Shown: in pieces, positions 20,401-31,335 of the stretch
How positions within the stretch are numbered: the first letter of the stretch is position 1
How the letters are laid out: each line of letters starts with the position of its first letter
Source of the DNA: Misgurnus anguillicaudatus
Lineage: Eukaryota > Chordata > Actinopteri > Cypriniformes > Cobitidae
DNA length: 64,000 bases
NCBI RefSeq assembly: GCF_027580225.2
Contig: NC_073358.2
Span: 9,119,501-9,183,500 of the forward strand
Direction: 5' to 3'
Notes under the pieces: generated by a model
What the model saw: only the letters and a program-made list of their open reading frames with translations
The model's database searches: none
Told to the model about the DNA's origin: nothing
Translations under genes and position numbers: made by a program

Positions 20401-23009
20401 ATTGTAGCTGGATCATTAAAATAAAATCTAAAGACGTCACTATTTTACTTTTGTAGGTGTGTTGTGCTCCGGGTCTGGCGGTACCACTTTTAGCATAGCT
20501 TAACACAATTCATTGAATCTGATTAGACCATTAGCATCGCGTTCAAAAATAATCAAAGAGTTTCGATATTTTTCCTATTTAAAACTTGACTCTTCTGTAG
20601 TTACATTGTGTACTAAGACCGCAGAAAATTAAAAGTTGCAATTTTCTCAGCCGAAAATAGTCCCCTTAGTAACTTTTAATCGCAGGGGACTATTTTTGGG
20701 CACTGGGGAATATCACTACGCCTGCTGCAGCCATGTTACGACAGCTAAGTCCTTTATTATTACGCCAGAATGAGAGAATAGTTCCTAGCCATATCGGCCT
20801 AAAAAATCGCAACTTTTAATTTTCCGTCAGTCTTAGTACACGATGTAATTACAGAAGAGTCAAGTTTTAAATAAGAAAAATATCGAAACTCTTTGGTTAT
20901 TTTTGAGCCCGATGCTAATGGTCTAATCAGACTCAATGGTTATGCTAAGCTATGCTAAAAGTGGCAGCCCCAGACCCAGAGATCAGCTAAATGGATTCCA
21001 AAATGGTAAAAATCAAATGTTTAACTCTGGAAAACGAGAATATTTTTTAAAAAAGTGGAGTGTCCCTTTAATGATGTTGATACAATTTCTCTATGCGCTT
21101 TACACTGCTGTTCATGGTATTATTGGACCACATTTTTTATGTAATGTAAAATTCCTGCTCTTATATAATTTTTTTCTTCTGTAAAGAGCAATTTCCATGC
21201 AAGATGGACATGGACTGTTCTGTCTAGTTTAATGCGATGCCTGTTATTTATAATTGACTAAATTAAAGGCGGAGTCCACGATGTTTGAAAAACGCTTTGG
21301 AAAAGGAGACGGGCCGACTACCAAAACACACTTATAGCCAATCAAATCAAATCAAATGCCGGGTTGCGTATGTGTGGGGCGGGTCTATCAACAGAAGGTC
21401 CAGATTCTATTGGGGTAGGGGCGTGTTTGTTTAGGTGATTTCAAATATCAACATTGGCTTTCAAACATCATTGACTCCGCCTTTAAATATTATCAAAGAT
21501 ATAGTATATATACCAGATATTAGATTATAAGATACTTATAAGGACAATAAAATTTGCAAAATACTACACGGTAAAAAGTGAAAGTTGAATTATCTTAAAA
21601 AATTACTTTAATTGGTAACACCAAATTCCACTTAAATTTGTTCAAGTAATTTTTTAAAAAGTTTTTTTTCACCATAAGCCTTACATTTAAAGTAAGAAAA
21701 TGTTTTTTTTTTAAGTAGATCCAACTACTATATATATATATATATACACCAGTATTATATACACTCTATATTTAATAATTTACTCATTTTCTGTGTTTTT
21801 TTCTATACGTCTTTCTTGTTAAGCTGCTTTGAAACAATGCAACATTGTAAAAAAATCACAATAACATAAATTCTTGACTTTATTGTGTTAAACACATCTT
21901 CAATCGTTGTATACTTTTACATAAGGCCAAATATAGAGTAGTTAACCAACACAATCTCATAGCAATTCGTACATATTTTACCAGGTGGCTAATTCGTATT
22001 CATCCAGACGGACATATTCGTACGTTTTTCTACAATTTACTTTCGCACATGTCATGTCAGGGTTAGGTGCGGGCTTTTATTCGGTTTCTTGTTTTTGTAC
22101 GCTTAACTTTGTACAAATCTATCCAAATTCTCATTACAATTCCTGTGTGATGTTGGTGTTAGGGAAAGGGTTTTATTATTGTTTTTTTTAATAATCACAC
22201 GTTTTTGTATGATTCACTTCGCACAAATTAGCCACTTCGTAAAATAAGTACAAAGTCCGGTAATATAAGGCTGAAATGATATCATCATGATTGGTGTTAA
22301 CTGTATAACAACTGTGTTTATATCTTGCATTCCACTGTGTCAAGACCATATGCTCATATTCTCTAACACTCATCCAGCACTGGGAGATTTCGATGAACCG
22401 AAGCGCTCATCACTTACAATGTTTGGGGTGCTGACTGCAGCTGTGAGGATCTACCAAGACAGATGGGGCTACGGCATCTATTCTGGTCCCATCGGTACAG
22501 CTGTCTTTATGATAACAGTTAAATGGGTGAGTCTGAGAGAGAACAGCTGATTGGCTTTTTTAAAGATGTATAGAGGCAATTTGCATTGACAAAAAATTTT
22601 GTCTACCACGAATGTCTGACTAAATTGTTCTTTTTACTTTATTCCAGTTGCAAAAAATGAAGGAAAAGAAAGGGCTGTATCCAGACAAAAGCGTTTACAC
22701 GCAACAAGTAGGACCGGGATGCTGTTTTGGTGCTCTTGCTTTAATGCTTCGCTTCTATTTCGAGGTAAAAAAACTAATTTTACAGAACACATGATGCAAT
22801 TGTTATAAAAGCATAAAACTGCGCCAAACTGCGGTAATGACTATTTCATTTTCATCCCACAGGAGTGGGAATATGCTTACGTCCACAGTTTCTACCATGT
22901 GTCACTGGCTGTTTCTTTTATTCTGCTCCTGCCCAAGAAGAACCGGTATGCTGGGACGGGACGCAACGCGGCCAAACTCAACTGCTACACCCTCTGCTGC
23001 TGTGTATGA
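17489..23009 (+). CDS. Myomaker, myoblast fusion membrane protein
   Basis: Five coding exons, 17489-17623, 20226-20340, 22378-22526, 22648-22764 and 22863-23009, join in phase to 220 codons plus TGA, the usual family length (human 221). All introns are GT-AG. The protein starts MGAFIAKMLLPTISSLVFLP and is a multi-pass membrane protein (seven segments in the family) that drives fusion of myoblasts at the plasma membrane. Conserved marks are YHACDGPG (His48, Asp51), FDEPKRS, GYGIYSGPIGTA, LYPDKSVYTQQ, EEWEYAYVHSFYH (His180, His184) and a cysteine-rich C-terminus CYTLCCCV, where mammalian protein is palmitoylated. The His/Asp set resembles the ceramidase/PAQR-like CREST fold; enzymatic activity is unproven. 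Intron 1 (2.6 kb) and intron 2 (2.0 kb) are filled with MITEs. No lesion was seen in any exon. E-boxes lie upstream. Confidence 0.97.
17972..18178. repeat. MITE-like repeat in mymk intron 1
   Basis: CACTGTAAAAAATTTGCTGT near the left edge and TTTCTACAGAATTTTTTTTACA at the right are inverted. GTTACCAGTAACTTACTG inside recurs in complement as AGTTACTGGCAGC. About 207 bp, non-coding. Confidence 0.55.
18206..19299. mobile_element. Foldback element, family A copy 2 (interrupted)
   Basis: The left arm (CGTGTTATTGTCACGAAAAA, then TTTCCGCTGG, CACCCAGCACGAATTTCTAT and GTGCCACGACTTTCTTTATC) is mirrored on the right up to 19299, with arms of roughly 150 bp plus inner GGTTAGGG blocks. A hAT MITE at 18409-18938 splits the left inner arm. 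Lies in mymk intron 1. Non-coding; open frames here are artefacts of the palindrome. Confidence 0.75.
18409..18938. mobile_element. hAT MITE with exact 8-bp duplication
   Basis: Ends CAGTGCTTCTCAAT and ATTTGAGAAGCACTG are inverted. The 8-mer GGTTAGGG flanks it on both sides (18401-18408, 18939-18946) without mismatch. The interior has C-runs (GCCCCCCCCCC, CACCCCCCCCCCGG) and an A/G-rich stretch. 530 bp, non-coding. Nested in foldback family A. Confidence 0.85.
19455..20013. mobile_element. Foldback element in mymk intron 1
   Basis: TTTACTTGCCCTCAAGCCAT near 19471 is mirrored by ATGGCTTGAGAGTAAATTAT near 19963. Further inside, CAAACACAATCCGAGTTATA pairs with AACTCGGATTGTGTTTGTCT and ATGGTAGTAAATGGTGC with GCACCATTTGC. 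About 560 bp, non-coding, ending in an eroded TTAA-type terminus (CTATTACTTTAAG). Confidence 0.7.
20460..21070. mobile_element. Foldback element, family B copy 1
   Basis: AGCATAGCTTA, TCTGATTAGACCATTAGCAT, AACTTGACTCTTCTGTAGTT and CAGAAAATTAAAAGTTGC on the left are all mirrored on the right, ending GGAGTGTCCCTTTAA. The centre holds GCCTGCTGCAGCCATGTTAC. Further copies lie at 44400-44790 (slc2a8 intron 4) and 59970-60425 (lipocalin intron 6, opposite orientation). Begins 120 bp after mymk exon 2. Confidence 0.8.
21267..21482. mobile_element. Short TTAA-flanked MITE
   Basis: TTAA at 21263-21266 and 21483-21486 flank AGGCGGAGTCCACGATGTTT and its inverted partner AAACATCATTGACTCCGCCT. 216 bp, non-coding, in mymk intron 2. 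Confidence 0.8.
21555..21690. repeat. MITE-like repeat, relative at 59083-59215
   Basis: The block AAAAATTACTTTAATTGGTA followed by ACACC is nearly identical to sequence near 59148, where it has a C in place of one T. Both are followed by CACTT-rich or ACTTTCACTT-type ends. A (TA)n run (about 21729-21746) follows. Non-coding. Confidence 0.5.
21950..22250. mobile_element. Foldback element in mymk intron 2
   Basis: AATTCGTACATATTTTACCA, GGTGGCTAATTCGT and TTCGTACGTTTTTCTA on the left are partly mirrored by ACACGTTTTTGTATGATTCA, CACAAATTAGCCACTTCGTA on the right. The centre has GTTAGG-type motifs. A diverged half copy may lie at 12170-12295 (TGTGGCTAATTCTTATG). Non-coding. Confidence 0.5.
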
Positions 23010-23083
23010 CACATCTTTTTATCCGAGCGAGCCGATCTTCACCCTGCAGTCCTTTTTAAACTGACAAACAATGTCGTTGTGAG

Positions 23084-23540
23084 CATTTAAAGGGACAGTT
23101 CACCACAAAAAGTGCTGTCATCATTTACTCAATCTCTTGCTTTTTCAAACCTGCATGAGCACACATATTTAAAAATGTACCGCTCAATTAAATAAATAGC
23201 GACTGTGGCTTTCAAGCGGACACAAATGTACTAAAATACTTCATGAACTATGAGAATATAGTGCATCTTATAAATAAGAGTGCTACAAACGGTTCACAGC
23301 CATTTTCATAGAACTTTCATAACCATTTTTTTACATTGTAAGAGTGTATGGATCACTTTGTGTTACTTTATGGTGCCTTTGTGTCCTTTTTAAAGCTTTA
23401 GCTTAACATTCATTCTTAATTGCAACTAAAAAAAGTGATTGGTACATTCTTAACAATTTTCCAAGAAGAAAGCCATGCGGGTTTGGAACGGCATGAAGGC
23501 GGGTAAATTATTTTCACTTTTAGGTGAACTATTTCCCTAA
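23084..23540. mobile_element. Eroded TTAA-type MITE just after mymk
   Basis: TTTAAAGGGACAGTTCACCA begins 80 bp after the mymk stop and TTTTAGGTGAACTATTTCCCT closes it near 23540. These match the ends of the TTAA-flanked foldback class in this window but are diverged. If the mymk transcript ends at the signal near 23976, this element lies within its 3' UTR. Confidence 0.6.
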
Positions 23541-23975
23541 TTTGCCAAAAACCATATTAATTGCACTCCTATTTTTCTAATGGCAGACATCGCAACCGCC
23601 AATGAAAGAGAAAGCACGGACTGTCTGGACCACTCCTCAAAAACTCTGGAAGCGGACCGGTGGTCCTGGCCTACCATTACACAAATCTCAGCCACGCACC
23701 ATGTAACGCAAGAAACTGTGTCTGCTGAGAGCAGCCTGACAGTGAGGACAGTTATACGACCTCCCAACAGGCCAAGTATGCTTTGGACAACTTATTCCCA
23801 AGGATTGAATGATGCCCTGCTTGTCAAGTGTCTGTAGTGAAAAACGGGTTGTGAAGACCTGGTCTTTAGGACTAGGAGAAGCGATGGCAGAAGAAAGGAC
23901 CGAACGTACCGTAAAAGTCCAGCTGGAAAGTTTACGAGTTAGAAAAAACAGCAGACGTGTTATCTGTCCAAAATG

Positions 23976-23981
23976 AATAAA
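23976..23981 (+). terminator. Candidate mymk polyadenylation signal
   Basis: AATAAA 967 bp after the mymk stop codon. Another AATAAA lies near 24455. Which one is used cannot be told from sequence alone. Confidence 0.35.
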
Positions 23982-24607
23982 GGTTGCTCAGTAGGGACCA
24001 CTTGTCTATGATCGTTTAAATGATCGTAAAAAGGCTATTTAATTCTTTATATTCAAGTGTTTGTGCCAGACAGGTCAGACATCATCTGGATACAAATAAA
24101 CGCAGACTCAAAAGAGTCAAACTGTTTGATATATAGTGAAGTAGATGAAAGTACAGTGAGAAACTTTAAAATTATTCATTTTTTTACATTTTGTTTTGTC
24201 TACCCTTTTTTTAAGTTTAATCAACTTTCTTGACGAGTGAGGAGTTGCTATACATTTTATAGAATTAGCTTATTTCAACTTTATTTTTTATAATTTATAT
24301 CAAAAATAATTGTAAATTCAAGTACAACAAAGACATTTTTACAGTGTAACAATGTTATGTATGTAAATATATTTATTTATTGCAGCACCATTGTTGAATT
24401 TTTTGTTTGAGTGATTTAAAATTTTTAAGTGCATTAAAACTTGACATTTTTAAATAAAGAAATGATTTGTCTTTTGGGTTTATTAAAGTATACTCTTAAT
24501 AACAGATGTCCTACAGAAGGTTTTACTCAAAGGTCTCAGCTCTCATTACCATTTTCCAAAAATAATGACATAGTAAGAGTAACTTCCTAAAATGTCACCG
24601 GCCAACA

Positions 24608-24890
24608 GGTGTGTTTTTATATATTTATTAATACATATCCTATAAACCAGAAATAATCGTGACAAACTATATATTGTTGGAAAGCTCCAAGAATGTAGTT
24701 TTCATATTTCAAGACCATTTGATGATAGAAATTTGTTAAATGTCACTGACCCCATAGGAATACAAATGAATGATTGTATATTTATAACACTAATATCATA
24801 TAAACTTGAAATAATCTTGAAAAAATTATATATTGTTGGAAAGCTATAAGAATGTAGTTTTCATATTTCAAAACCTTTTTGCATTAATAA
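24608..24890 (+). repeat. Direct repeat of about 165-bp period
   Basis: The block TATATATTGTTGGAAAGCTC, followed by AAGAATGTAGTTTTCATATTTC, appears at about 24669 and again at about 24826, each preceded by CATATAAAC- or CCTATAAAC-type sequence and GAAATAATC. It marks a short tandem duplication or two copies of an unnamed repeat. Non-coding. Confidence 0.6.
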
Positions 24891-25018
24891 TAATATGCAG
24901 GGACAGTCATTTATTAATTTGTGACAAGATTATGCAGCTAACAGTTGACACCTAGTGGCCTTTGTTGTTGAAACCACTAAAAGTGTGAGAGAAACCAAAT
25001 GTTTTGTGATTTTAACTA

Positions 25019-25690
25019 GGGCCGTCACAATTATTAAATCATTGTTTAACCTCATCGCGATGATTTCAGATCACCACAATGATTGCACATCTCTTTAAAA
25101 AACACAAGGGGGAGCTGCAGCGCGTGTATAAAAGAGACAGTATCCGATGGTGCTTCTTAACTGACAGTGTAATGCGATACATTGCAAAGCAATTCAATAC
25201 AGTAGAAAAAACACAATTTAAATAAATGCTTCAAAACCAACCTGATCTCACAAATTACGTGAAATAGTCATGAAATATTTTGCTAATTTTTCCTTGTCAT
25301 CGTCACATATTTCCGCCATTTTACGTATCCGTGCCACGACTTTCTTTTCGTGTCAGTTTCATGTATTGGTTACTCAACTGTTTTTCCTATTTTCTTACCA
25401 TTGTGGCTTCGGTTTGGGGTTAGAACAACTTTATGTTACATAAAATGACATCCTTACCCAAACCCAACTCTAACCCTAACATCAGGCGACAATGGTTTAA
25501 AAAGCATACAATTTTTTTTATAAACCAATACTTAAAGTGACATCCTAGTAGCAAAACAGCAAATATAACCCCAAACCAAAGCGACAATGGTTTAAAATTA
25601 GGAAAAACAGTAACCAATACGTGAAACTGACATGAAAAGAAAGTCGTGGCATGAAAACGTAAAATGGCGGAAATACGTGACAATGAGACC
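25019..25690. mobile_element. hAT end fragment and foldback family A copy 3
   Basis: CTAGGGCCGTCACAATTATT at 25018 looks like an unpaired hAT terminus. From about 25290 a third family A foldback follows: TTTCCGCCATTTTACGTATC, GTGCCACGACTTTCTTTTCG and ATGTATTGGTTACTCAACTG on the left are mirrored up to about 25675. This copy is uninterrupted. Open frames across it are palindrome artefacts. Confidence 0.65.
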
Positions 25691-25699
25691 GAAAAATAA

Positions 25700-26919
25700 C
25701 TATTTGTGAGATCATGTTGTGCAAAACTTTGATAAGCAGTACAAACTGCCAAGTAAAATATACATTTCCAAAACAGCAATTTTAAATTTAGGGAAGTGAA
25801 GGATGCTATTCTTAAGGATCTGTAAGAAATAGATTTTTTGCAGGCACTACAGACATAAGACAAAAGATTGAATTTAAATAATCACAATGTGTGAAAATTA
25901 TTTCATGAACAAACAAAAAAAAATGCATGAGAATTAAATTTCAAAGCAATAAAACAGACAATTAGTCGTCAAAGTCCTAAAACAGGCAATTTATTAGACA
26001 ATTACCGCCAGCCAAATTTAATTATCAAATTTAATTTGGATCAGAACTAGTTGAGACTTGTGGTAAGCACACAGTTAACAGAACCCATTGACTTCCATAG
26101 TATAGTTTTTCCTACTATTGAAGTCAATGGTCATTTATCAAAATATCTTTTTTCCTGTTCAACGAAATAAAGGAACTCATACATTCTTACTTGGTTGGTC
26201 CATCGGTACATATAAACTGTCCAAAAATGACAAATGCCTGCGGCATGTTTTAGACAAAACATGAATGAAATTTTGACATTTCTGAGACATTTCTTTGACA
26301 GGGGTCCAGGCCATCAGCTCCTGTGCCCACAGAAAGGTGTTTTTGTCTGGGGGAAAGCTGGCAATGTTTGCCTCTCTTGCCATCTGTCCTAATCTGCCAG
26401 AAAAAAGGTAACTTTACACTTTTATTACAGCGGTGAAGCACTTTCGACTTCTTTATGACCGCTGTCTGTTCAAAACCACTTTGTTTGTGGTCTCAGCCCA
26501 CACAGGCTCACAGTCTGAGGAAACTCCACCAAGCCTCGCCACCGCAATGTTCGTTTGAAAGCAAACGTATCTGGATTGCTGGTTGGAAGCATAACTTCAT
26601 TCTCCTCTGCAGTTTCTACGTTTCATTCTCTTTTGTTTGACATCTTGATTTATATATTCTCTGTCTGGAGCATCTTTTGTTAAACGACATCTTATTGTTC
26701 CGATGGAGTTCCGAAAAGGCTGCCTCCTTTAGGGGTTTAAACATGTGATTAACTGTTTGCATGGGGGTGTAAATATCTAATACTGTAAATGTTTGGTGCA
26801 TCAGCTGCCGTGCTTTCTTCTTCAGCTGTTCTCCCAGCTGAAGTGGAGCACTGACAGCTGCTATGATCAAAACAAAGAACTGACTCGATTGAACAATAAT
26901 CCCAAAATAATCTCCCTTA
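25700..26919. other. Intergenic, nothing firm recognised
   Basis: Includes a short palindrome at 26085-26155 (CCATTGACTTCCATAGTATA, then a mirrored half) typical of the TTAA foldback class. A more GC-balanced stretch (26250-26620) has no recognisable exon. No gene is supported. Confidence 0.4.
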
Positions 26920-27437
26920 GGCTGCAGTCACACCAAAAGCGTTTATGGCAGTTGCAGGCGCCTTTTTTGAATGATATTCTATGGGCAGGGCGCGTTTGCG
27001 CGCTGTTTATGCGCGCCGAGCGCCTTGCGGTTTTTTGCCGCCTGCCGCGCACGCGTTTTTGAAGGAGCGCTGAGAGCGGAGAAGCGCCTGACGTCATTCG
27101 CGTCTTCCATTGTCCAATCGAATCAGGGGAGAGGCGGGCCTTACGTTGTGGTGAGGGAAGTTTACAGTTGCTTTGAAGAACCGGACTCCACTCACTCACT
27201 GTGCACCTCTCACCCTCAAACAAGGTCAGAGCAAGCGTCCTCTTTTTAAAGTTTCTGCTAATATGACAGTTAACAGCAAAAGAGCGCTCACGCTTCAATA
27301 TTTGATTGACAAGACAGCTGACTCGGTGGTTGCTTAGCAATATGAAAAGCTGCGTCGCACTGCTCTTTTTTAAAAAAGGCAGTGTGTCGCGCCTTGCGTT
27401 TGCAAGCGTTTAAAGCGCTTTTGGTGTGACTGGCCCC
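26920..27437. mobile_element. PIF/Harbinger-like MITE with TTA duplication
   Basis: Ends GGCTGCAGTCACACCAAAAGCG-like and CGCTTTTGGTGTGACTGGCC are inverted and flanked by TTA on both sides (26917-26919, 27438-27440). The interior is rich in GCGC motifs, and a 157-codon open frame crossing it has no family signature. A 3-bp TTA target is the Harbinger hallmark. Confidence 0.75.
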
Positions 27438-27846
27438 TTACTATGACGTTAAGGTCCTACACCTAACCCAAAAACTGTGCCCTTTAAATCTGTTTCACCT
27501 AAAGGTGTAATTCACCTAATTCACCCAAAAGTGATTATTTGTCATTTTTACCCATCCTATTGTAATGAGCGAGACTTTTATAGGAACAAACACGGCAGAC
27601 AGATTCAAAACAGCAGACAATGAATTGTAGTGAGGGGTAATTTCGAAACACTGCTTTATGAAGCCTCGAAACATTTGCAAATGCTTTGTTTTTAAAACAG
27701 TGGTTCGGAGAGTGTTTCAAATTGGCCGAAGTATTTATTTATTTTAGCAAACGAGGCTTCGTTACGTCATAACTTTCAAAACATTTCGAAAATCTGATGC
27801 TTCACCACTAGGGGGAGTTAATCACAAATGACCAGTTTCTAACAGG

Positions 27847-29328
27847 CAAAGCTTTGAACTGGTTCATGGAACGAAAACGAAAACCAGAAACTTTTGATGC
27901 TTTGCAAGGAACAGAAACAAAACCAGAAATTTAAAAAATATATATATGTTCCGGAACAGAATCGTTTATTTAAAATAATGGTAACCGGTTAATATTGTTA
28001 TTTTTTTTCGTTCTTTGACAAGATTTCTGTGCAATACTCGGTGAAGTTCACTTCCGGTCGTTGTTGACTCATCGGAGAAATGAGAAGCTTGCCACCAGCA
28101 AGTAGCCTACTAAAGCCCAAGTCTTTAACTCTTTCCCCGCCATTGACGAGATATCTCGTCAATCAAGAGAAAATGCTTCCCTGCCAATGACGAGTACTTC
28201 CGTCTTTCCGCAATACCGCTATTATCCACTAGGTGGCGCCCTTTTTAAACCCGGAAGTATTGCCCTCTGGCAAGCTGCTGCATGTCCGTGTCTGTTTTAA
28301 AGATCGCTCTGAATGGGATCTCTATGAAAAGTCCGTCACAAAAATGGAATTATCTCAGCTTTTTGCTCAAAATGTGGTGTTTTTGCAGAAACCTACCCAT
28401 ATTCAAAAGCTGATTACAAAAGAACTACTCAAGGTAGGATGAAATGTTTTTTTTTGTTTGAAAGCAGAGGGTCGGTTCTTTCATTTGGTATATTGTATAT
28501 GTTTATATATTTGAAGAAGAACATTTTCTGGAAGGCATTAAACTGTGGTGAAAATCATGAAAAACGCTGGCTCTGGCTGGCAACTTTTTTTAAAAATGCT
28601 GGCGGTGAAAGAGTTAATGTTCAATCATAAGAGGTAACAATTGTAAGCTACCAAGTATCTGAAGATTATTGTTTTTTTTTTTAATACTAATTAGTGTTTA
28701 AAAGGCTTGCAAATGTTAATAATTTAGACAACGTAAATTTCTCTTTATGTGGAAATGTTTATGCTGCATCTTCTTCCCGAAGTGCCGTTTGGAATTCGTC
28801 ATCCGTCTGTGTGTGTGCATGTGTTAAAGTGCACTCAAAAGTGCATACACAGAGAGACGTGTTTCAAAAAGCAAGCGAACAATCTTTCTTTACTTGCAGG
28901 GCACATACAAACAAAATGATCTTAAAGAATATTATTCTTTTTCTAATAAAAACATTTGTTTAAGTTGTTTGCCAATAAACGACATGGCAGAAATTGTCCT
29001 TGTCTTAATTCATGTATAATGCTGAAACAAATGTAGGCATGTCAGAATTACAGTTATGCCGCTTACATAATGTAGCCTTTTTTAATGTTTGATGACAAGA
29101 TAGAGACTTTATTGGAAATTATGTAGACTAATAATTTAAGTTTAATGTCCTAATGATCAGCCTACTTTTTTATAGTCCCACAGCTGACATGGAACGTTAT
29201 TAACCGGTTCGGGAACTTTTTTTTGTTCTAACCGGTTCAGGAACGTCAATTTTAGGGTTGAACCGAAAACCGGAAACGTTAAAATACTGTTTCTGTTCAA
29301 TTGGGAAAAAATCTGGTTCAAAGCCCTG
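27847..29328. mobile_element. hAT-like element interrupted by a TTAA MITE
   Basis: Ends CAAAGCTTTGAACTGGTTC and the complement of ATCTGGTTCAAAGCCCTG are inverted. Flanking 8-mers CTAACAGG and TAAACAGG agree at 6 of 8. Both arms carry ACCGGTT, GGAACG and AACCGGAAAC-type motifs in mirrored order. The insert at 28129-28613 splits it. No transposase frame is recognised. Confidence 0.65.
28129..28613. mobile_element. TTAA-flanked MITE nested in the hAT-like element
   Basis: TTAA at 28125-28128 and 28614-28617 flank CTCTTTCCCCGCCATTGACG and its partner CTGGCGGTGAAAGAG. The interior has a paired GACGAGATATCTCGTCAAT hairpin and a 69-codon frame of unknown meaning. piggyBac-like by target choice. Confidence 0.75.
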
Positions 29329-29403
29329 TAAACAGGTAAACTCAGGTCAGTTTTATTATTATTAGTTCATAAAACATTCATCCTTCTGACTGATAACGCT
29401 ACC

Positions 29404-29765
29404 ATTTTGCCTACTTCCAGACTTCCAAATCCAGACTCAAAACACATCTGTTTAGCTATGCATTTACTAAATGAGCACTATGCTGCATCCGAACTGATTG
29501 CACTATATTTTATATGCACTACTTTAATTCTTTTCATTTCTCTTGTTTTTATTCTTATTTTTAACTGTTTTATACTTTTATTCCTGTTTTATTCTTTTTC
29601 ACACATTTAAACAGTTTTTATTAAAATCACATTTATTTTCTTTTATTTGATATTTTAAATTCATGTATCTTTGATTTCTTGTTTTCTCCTTTCTATGTAA
29701 AGCACTTTGAATGACCTCTGTGTATGAAATGTGCTATACAAATTAACTTGCCTTGCCTTGCCTAC
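29404..29765 (+). mobile_element. 5'-truncated LINE, 3' end
   Basis: The reading TSKSRLKTHLFSYAFTK ends in TGA near 29473. It matches the C-terminal tail typical of L2/Rex-type LINE ORF2 proteins. A non-coding AT-rich stretch, AAAGCACTTTGAATGACCTC, GTGCTATACAAATTAACTTG and a (CTTGC)-like tail at 29749-29763 follow. Only the last few codons remain, so it is dead on arrival. Confidence 0.75.
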
Positions 29766-31236
29766 TTTTTGTTTATAGACAGATTTAAATGACAAACATG
29801 TGCAAAATTTAAATTGGAGTTAGAAAGTTGTGAACTATTTGCTCTAAAAAAAAAAACTGAATACATTTTTATTTAATGGCTTAATTCAATTTAATACTTA
29901 ATTTTTCTTAAAAACACAATGGATATAGTTTGTTCATCCGGGGTAGCAGTGTAGTTTTGCGGGAGTGTTTGTTTAACGCTGGATTTCATTGAAAAGTCCC
30001 AACCGGGTCATGAGTTGCATGCGGTAAGTAAGACTTCTATGTTATGTTGGAAATAGGCGCGTAAGTCCATATTATATAAACAACAGAAACATGTAGTGAA
30101 TCATAAGTTACCAAGTCAGTATAAAGTGTTGACTCGTGACTCGCTCCTCCCGCAGTTCGTAACTCCCCCTTCCAAATTTTCAGAAATACTCGGTAAAGCT
30201 TATCTGTCTTTTATAAATCTGATTAAACTAAAGACTCTTTGGAGATAAGAAGGATGTACTACTCTATAGGTACTCAGATACGCAGAAACTGTGTGTGTTA
30301 TGGACGCTTTAAATGCAAAAGATGTTAGTGTTGCTCTTTAACAATAAAAGTAAATGGGCATTTATAAACGTTATTATAAAAAGTAAAGTTTTTACTCATA
30401 GTGAAATCTGAGATGTCAATATTTGTAACACGTTTTTAGATATTTTTGACGAAAATCGTAAGGCTTGTGACTGTCCCATAGACTTCAGTTTGTTTTACAA
30501 TTACTTCCCAAAATAATGTCTGCAAAAAAAATTATTCAACAATTTCTTTTCCTACTTTGTCCTCCAGTGCACATTCACGAGCAGACCCAGAGAATGCTGC
30601 TGACGTCACCCGCTGATGTACTTGCCAGCGTACAGACACAAAATACGCTGGCAAGTAATTTGTGCATTTATACGGGCTGTTTAGGTGTTGTTTACAATGT
30701 TTGCATAATGGCTTAAATAAAAAAAGGGAAAAAACTAAAAAAGTTGGCAACTATGTCAGCAGGTGACGTCAGCATCATGCGACACAGGGGTAAGAGATTT
30801 ATGATGAAATTTTGGGGTGAACTAACCCTTTAAGTAAGTGCATATTTCAGAATTGTCACATCCATAATGCTTGTTTTTCTTAATAAAGGAGCATATTAAA
30901 AATTAACTTAAGTTAATTTTGCTCCATGTCCTAAACTTTAAAAAATTAATTCACAGAAATCCTACAAAGTATGTTGTCTCCCAAAAACATGCTTTTTAGT
31001 CACATCCATAACGCATGCATGATGCCCTCATCTAAAATAGAAAACTCGTAAAAAGACTTATATTTTTCTGATGACTGGACTTTATCATTAAGGGTTTATG
31101 AATATAATCAGATGGTTCAATGTATTGATAATAAATGCATTCTCTGAGAATTATATTTTTAAATTTTGACTGCAAATGTCACATCCATAACACTGGAATT
31201 GCTCCTTTGGCTTCGCTGAGAAATCTTTTAAGCATC
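29766..31236. other. Intergenic repeats, no gene
   Basis: CACATCCATAA-type motifs recur at about 30857, 31001 and 31180. ACTTGCCAGCGTA (about 30620) is mirrored by ACGCTGGCAAGT (about 30645), forming a hairpin. AACTAACCCTTTAAG near 30818 looks like a TTAA-element end. No exon is supported in this stretch. Confidence 0.45.
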
Positions 31237-31242
31237 TTTATT
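31237..31242 (-). terminator. Candidate ttc16 polyadenylation signal
   Basis: AATAAA on the minus strand, 94 bp past the ttc16 stop codon at 31336. It is the nearest canonical signal. Confidence 0.4.
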
Positions 31243-31335
31243 TTTAAGAGTGTATGCTAGATGTACTCCACTATTTCAGCTTAGTTTGAGAGAAACAGAT
31301 TGTCCAGAATTACTGAGACTGATTCCAGCAGATCT

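Noticed and set aside
25420..25863. 147-codon minus-strand frame
   Set aside because: Produced by foldback family A copy 3; no domain recognisable.
26250..26640. Possible exon in a GC-balanced stretch before the Harbinger-like MITE
   Set aside because: Short frames on both strands, but no splice-consistent exon chain or family match.
26867..27340. 157-codon minus-strand frame
   Set aside because: Covers the Harbinger-like MITE with its GC-rich palindromic interior; no family signature.
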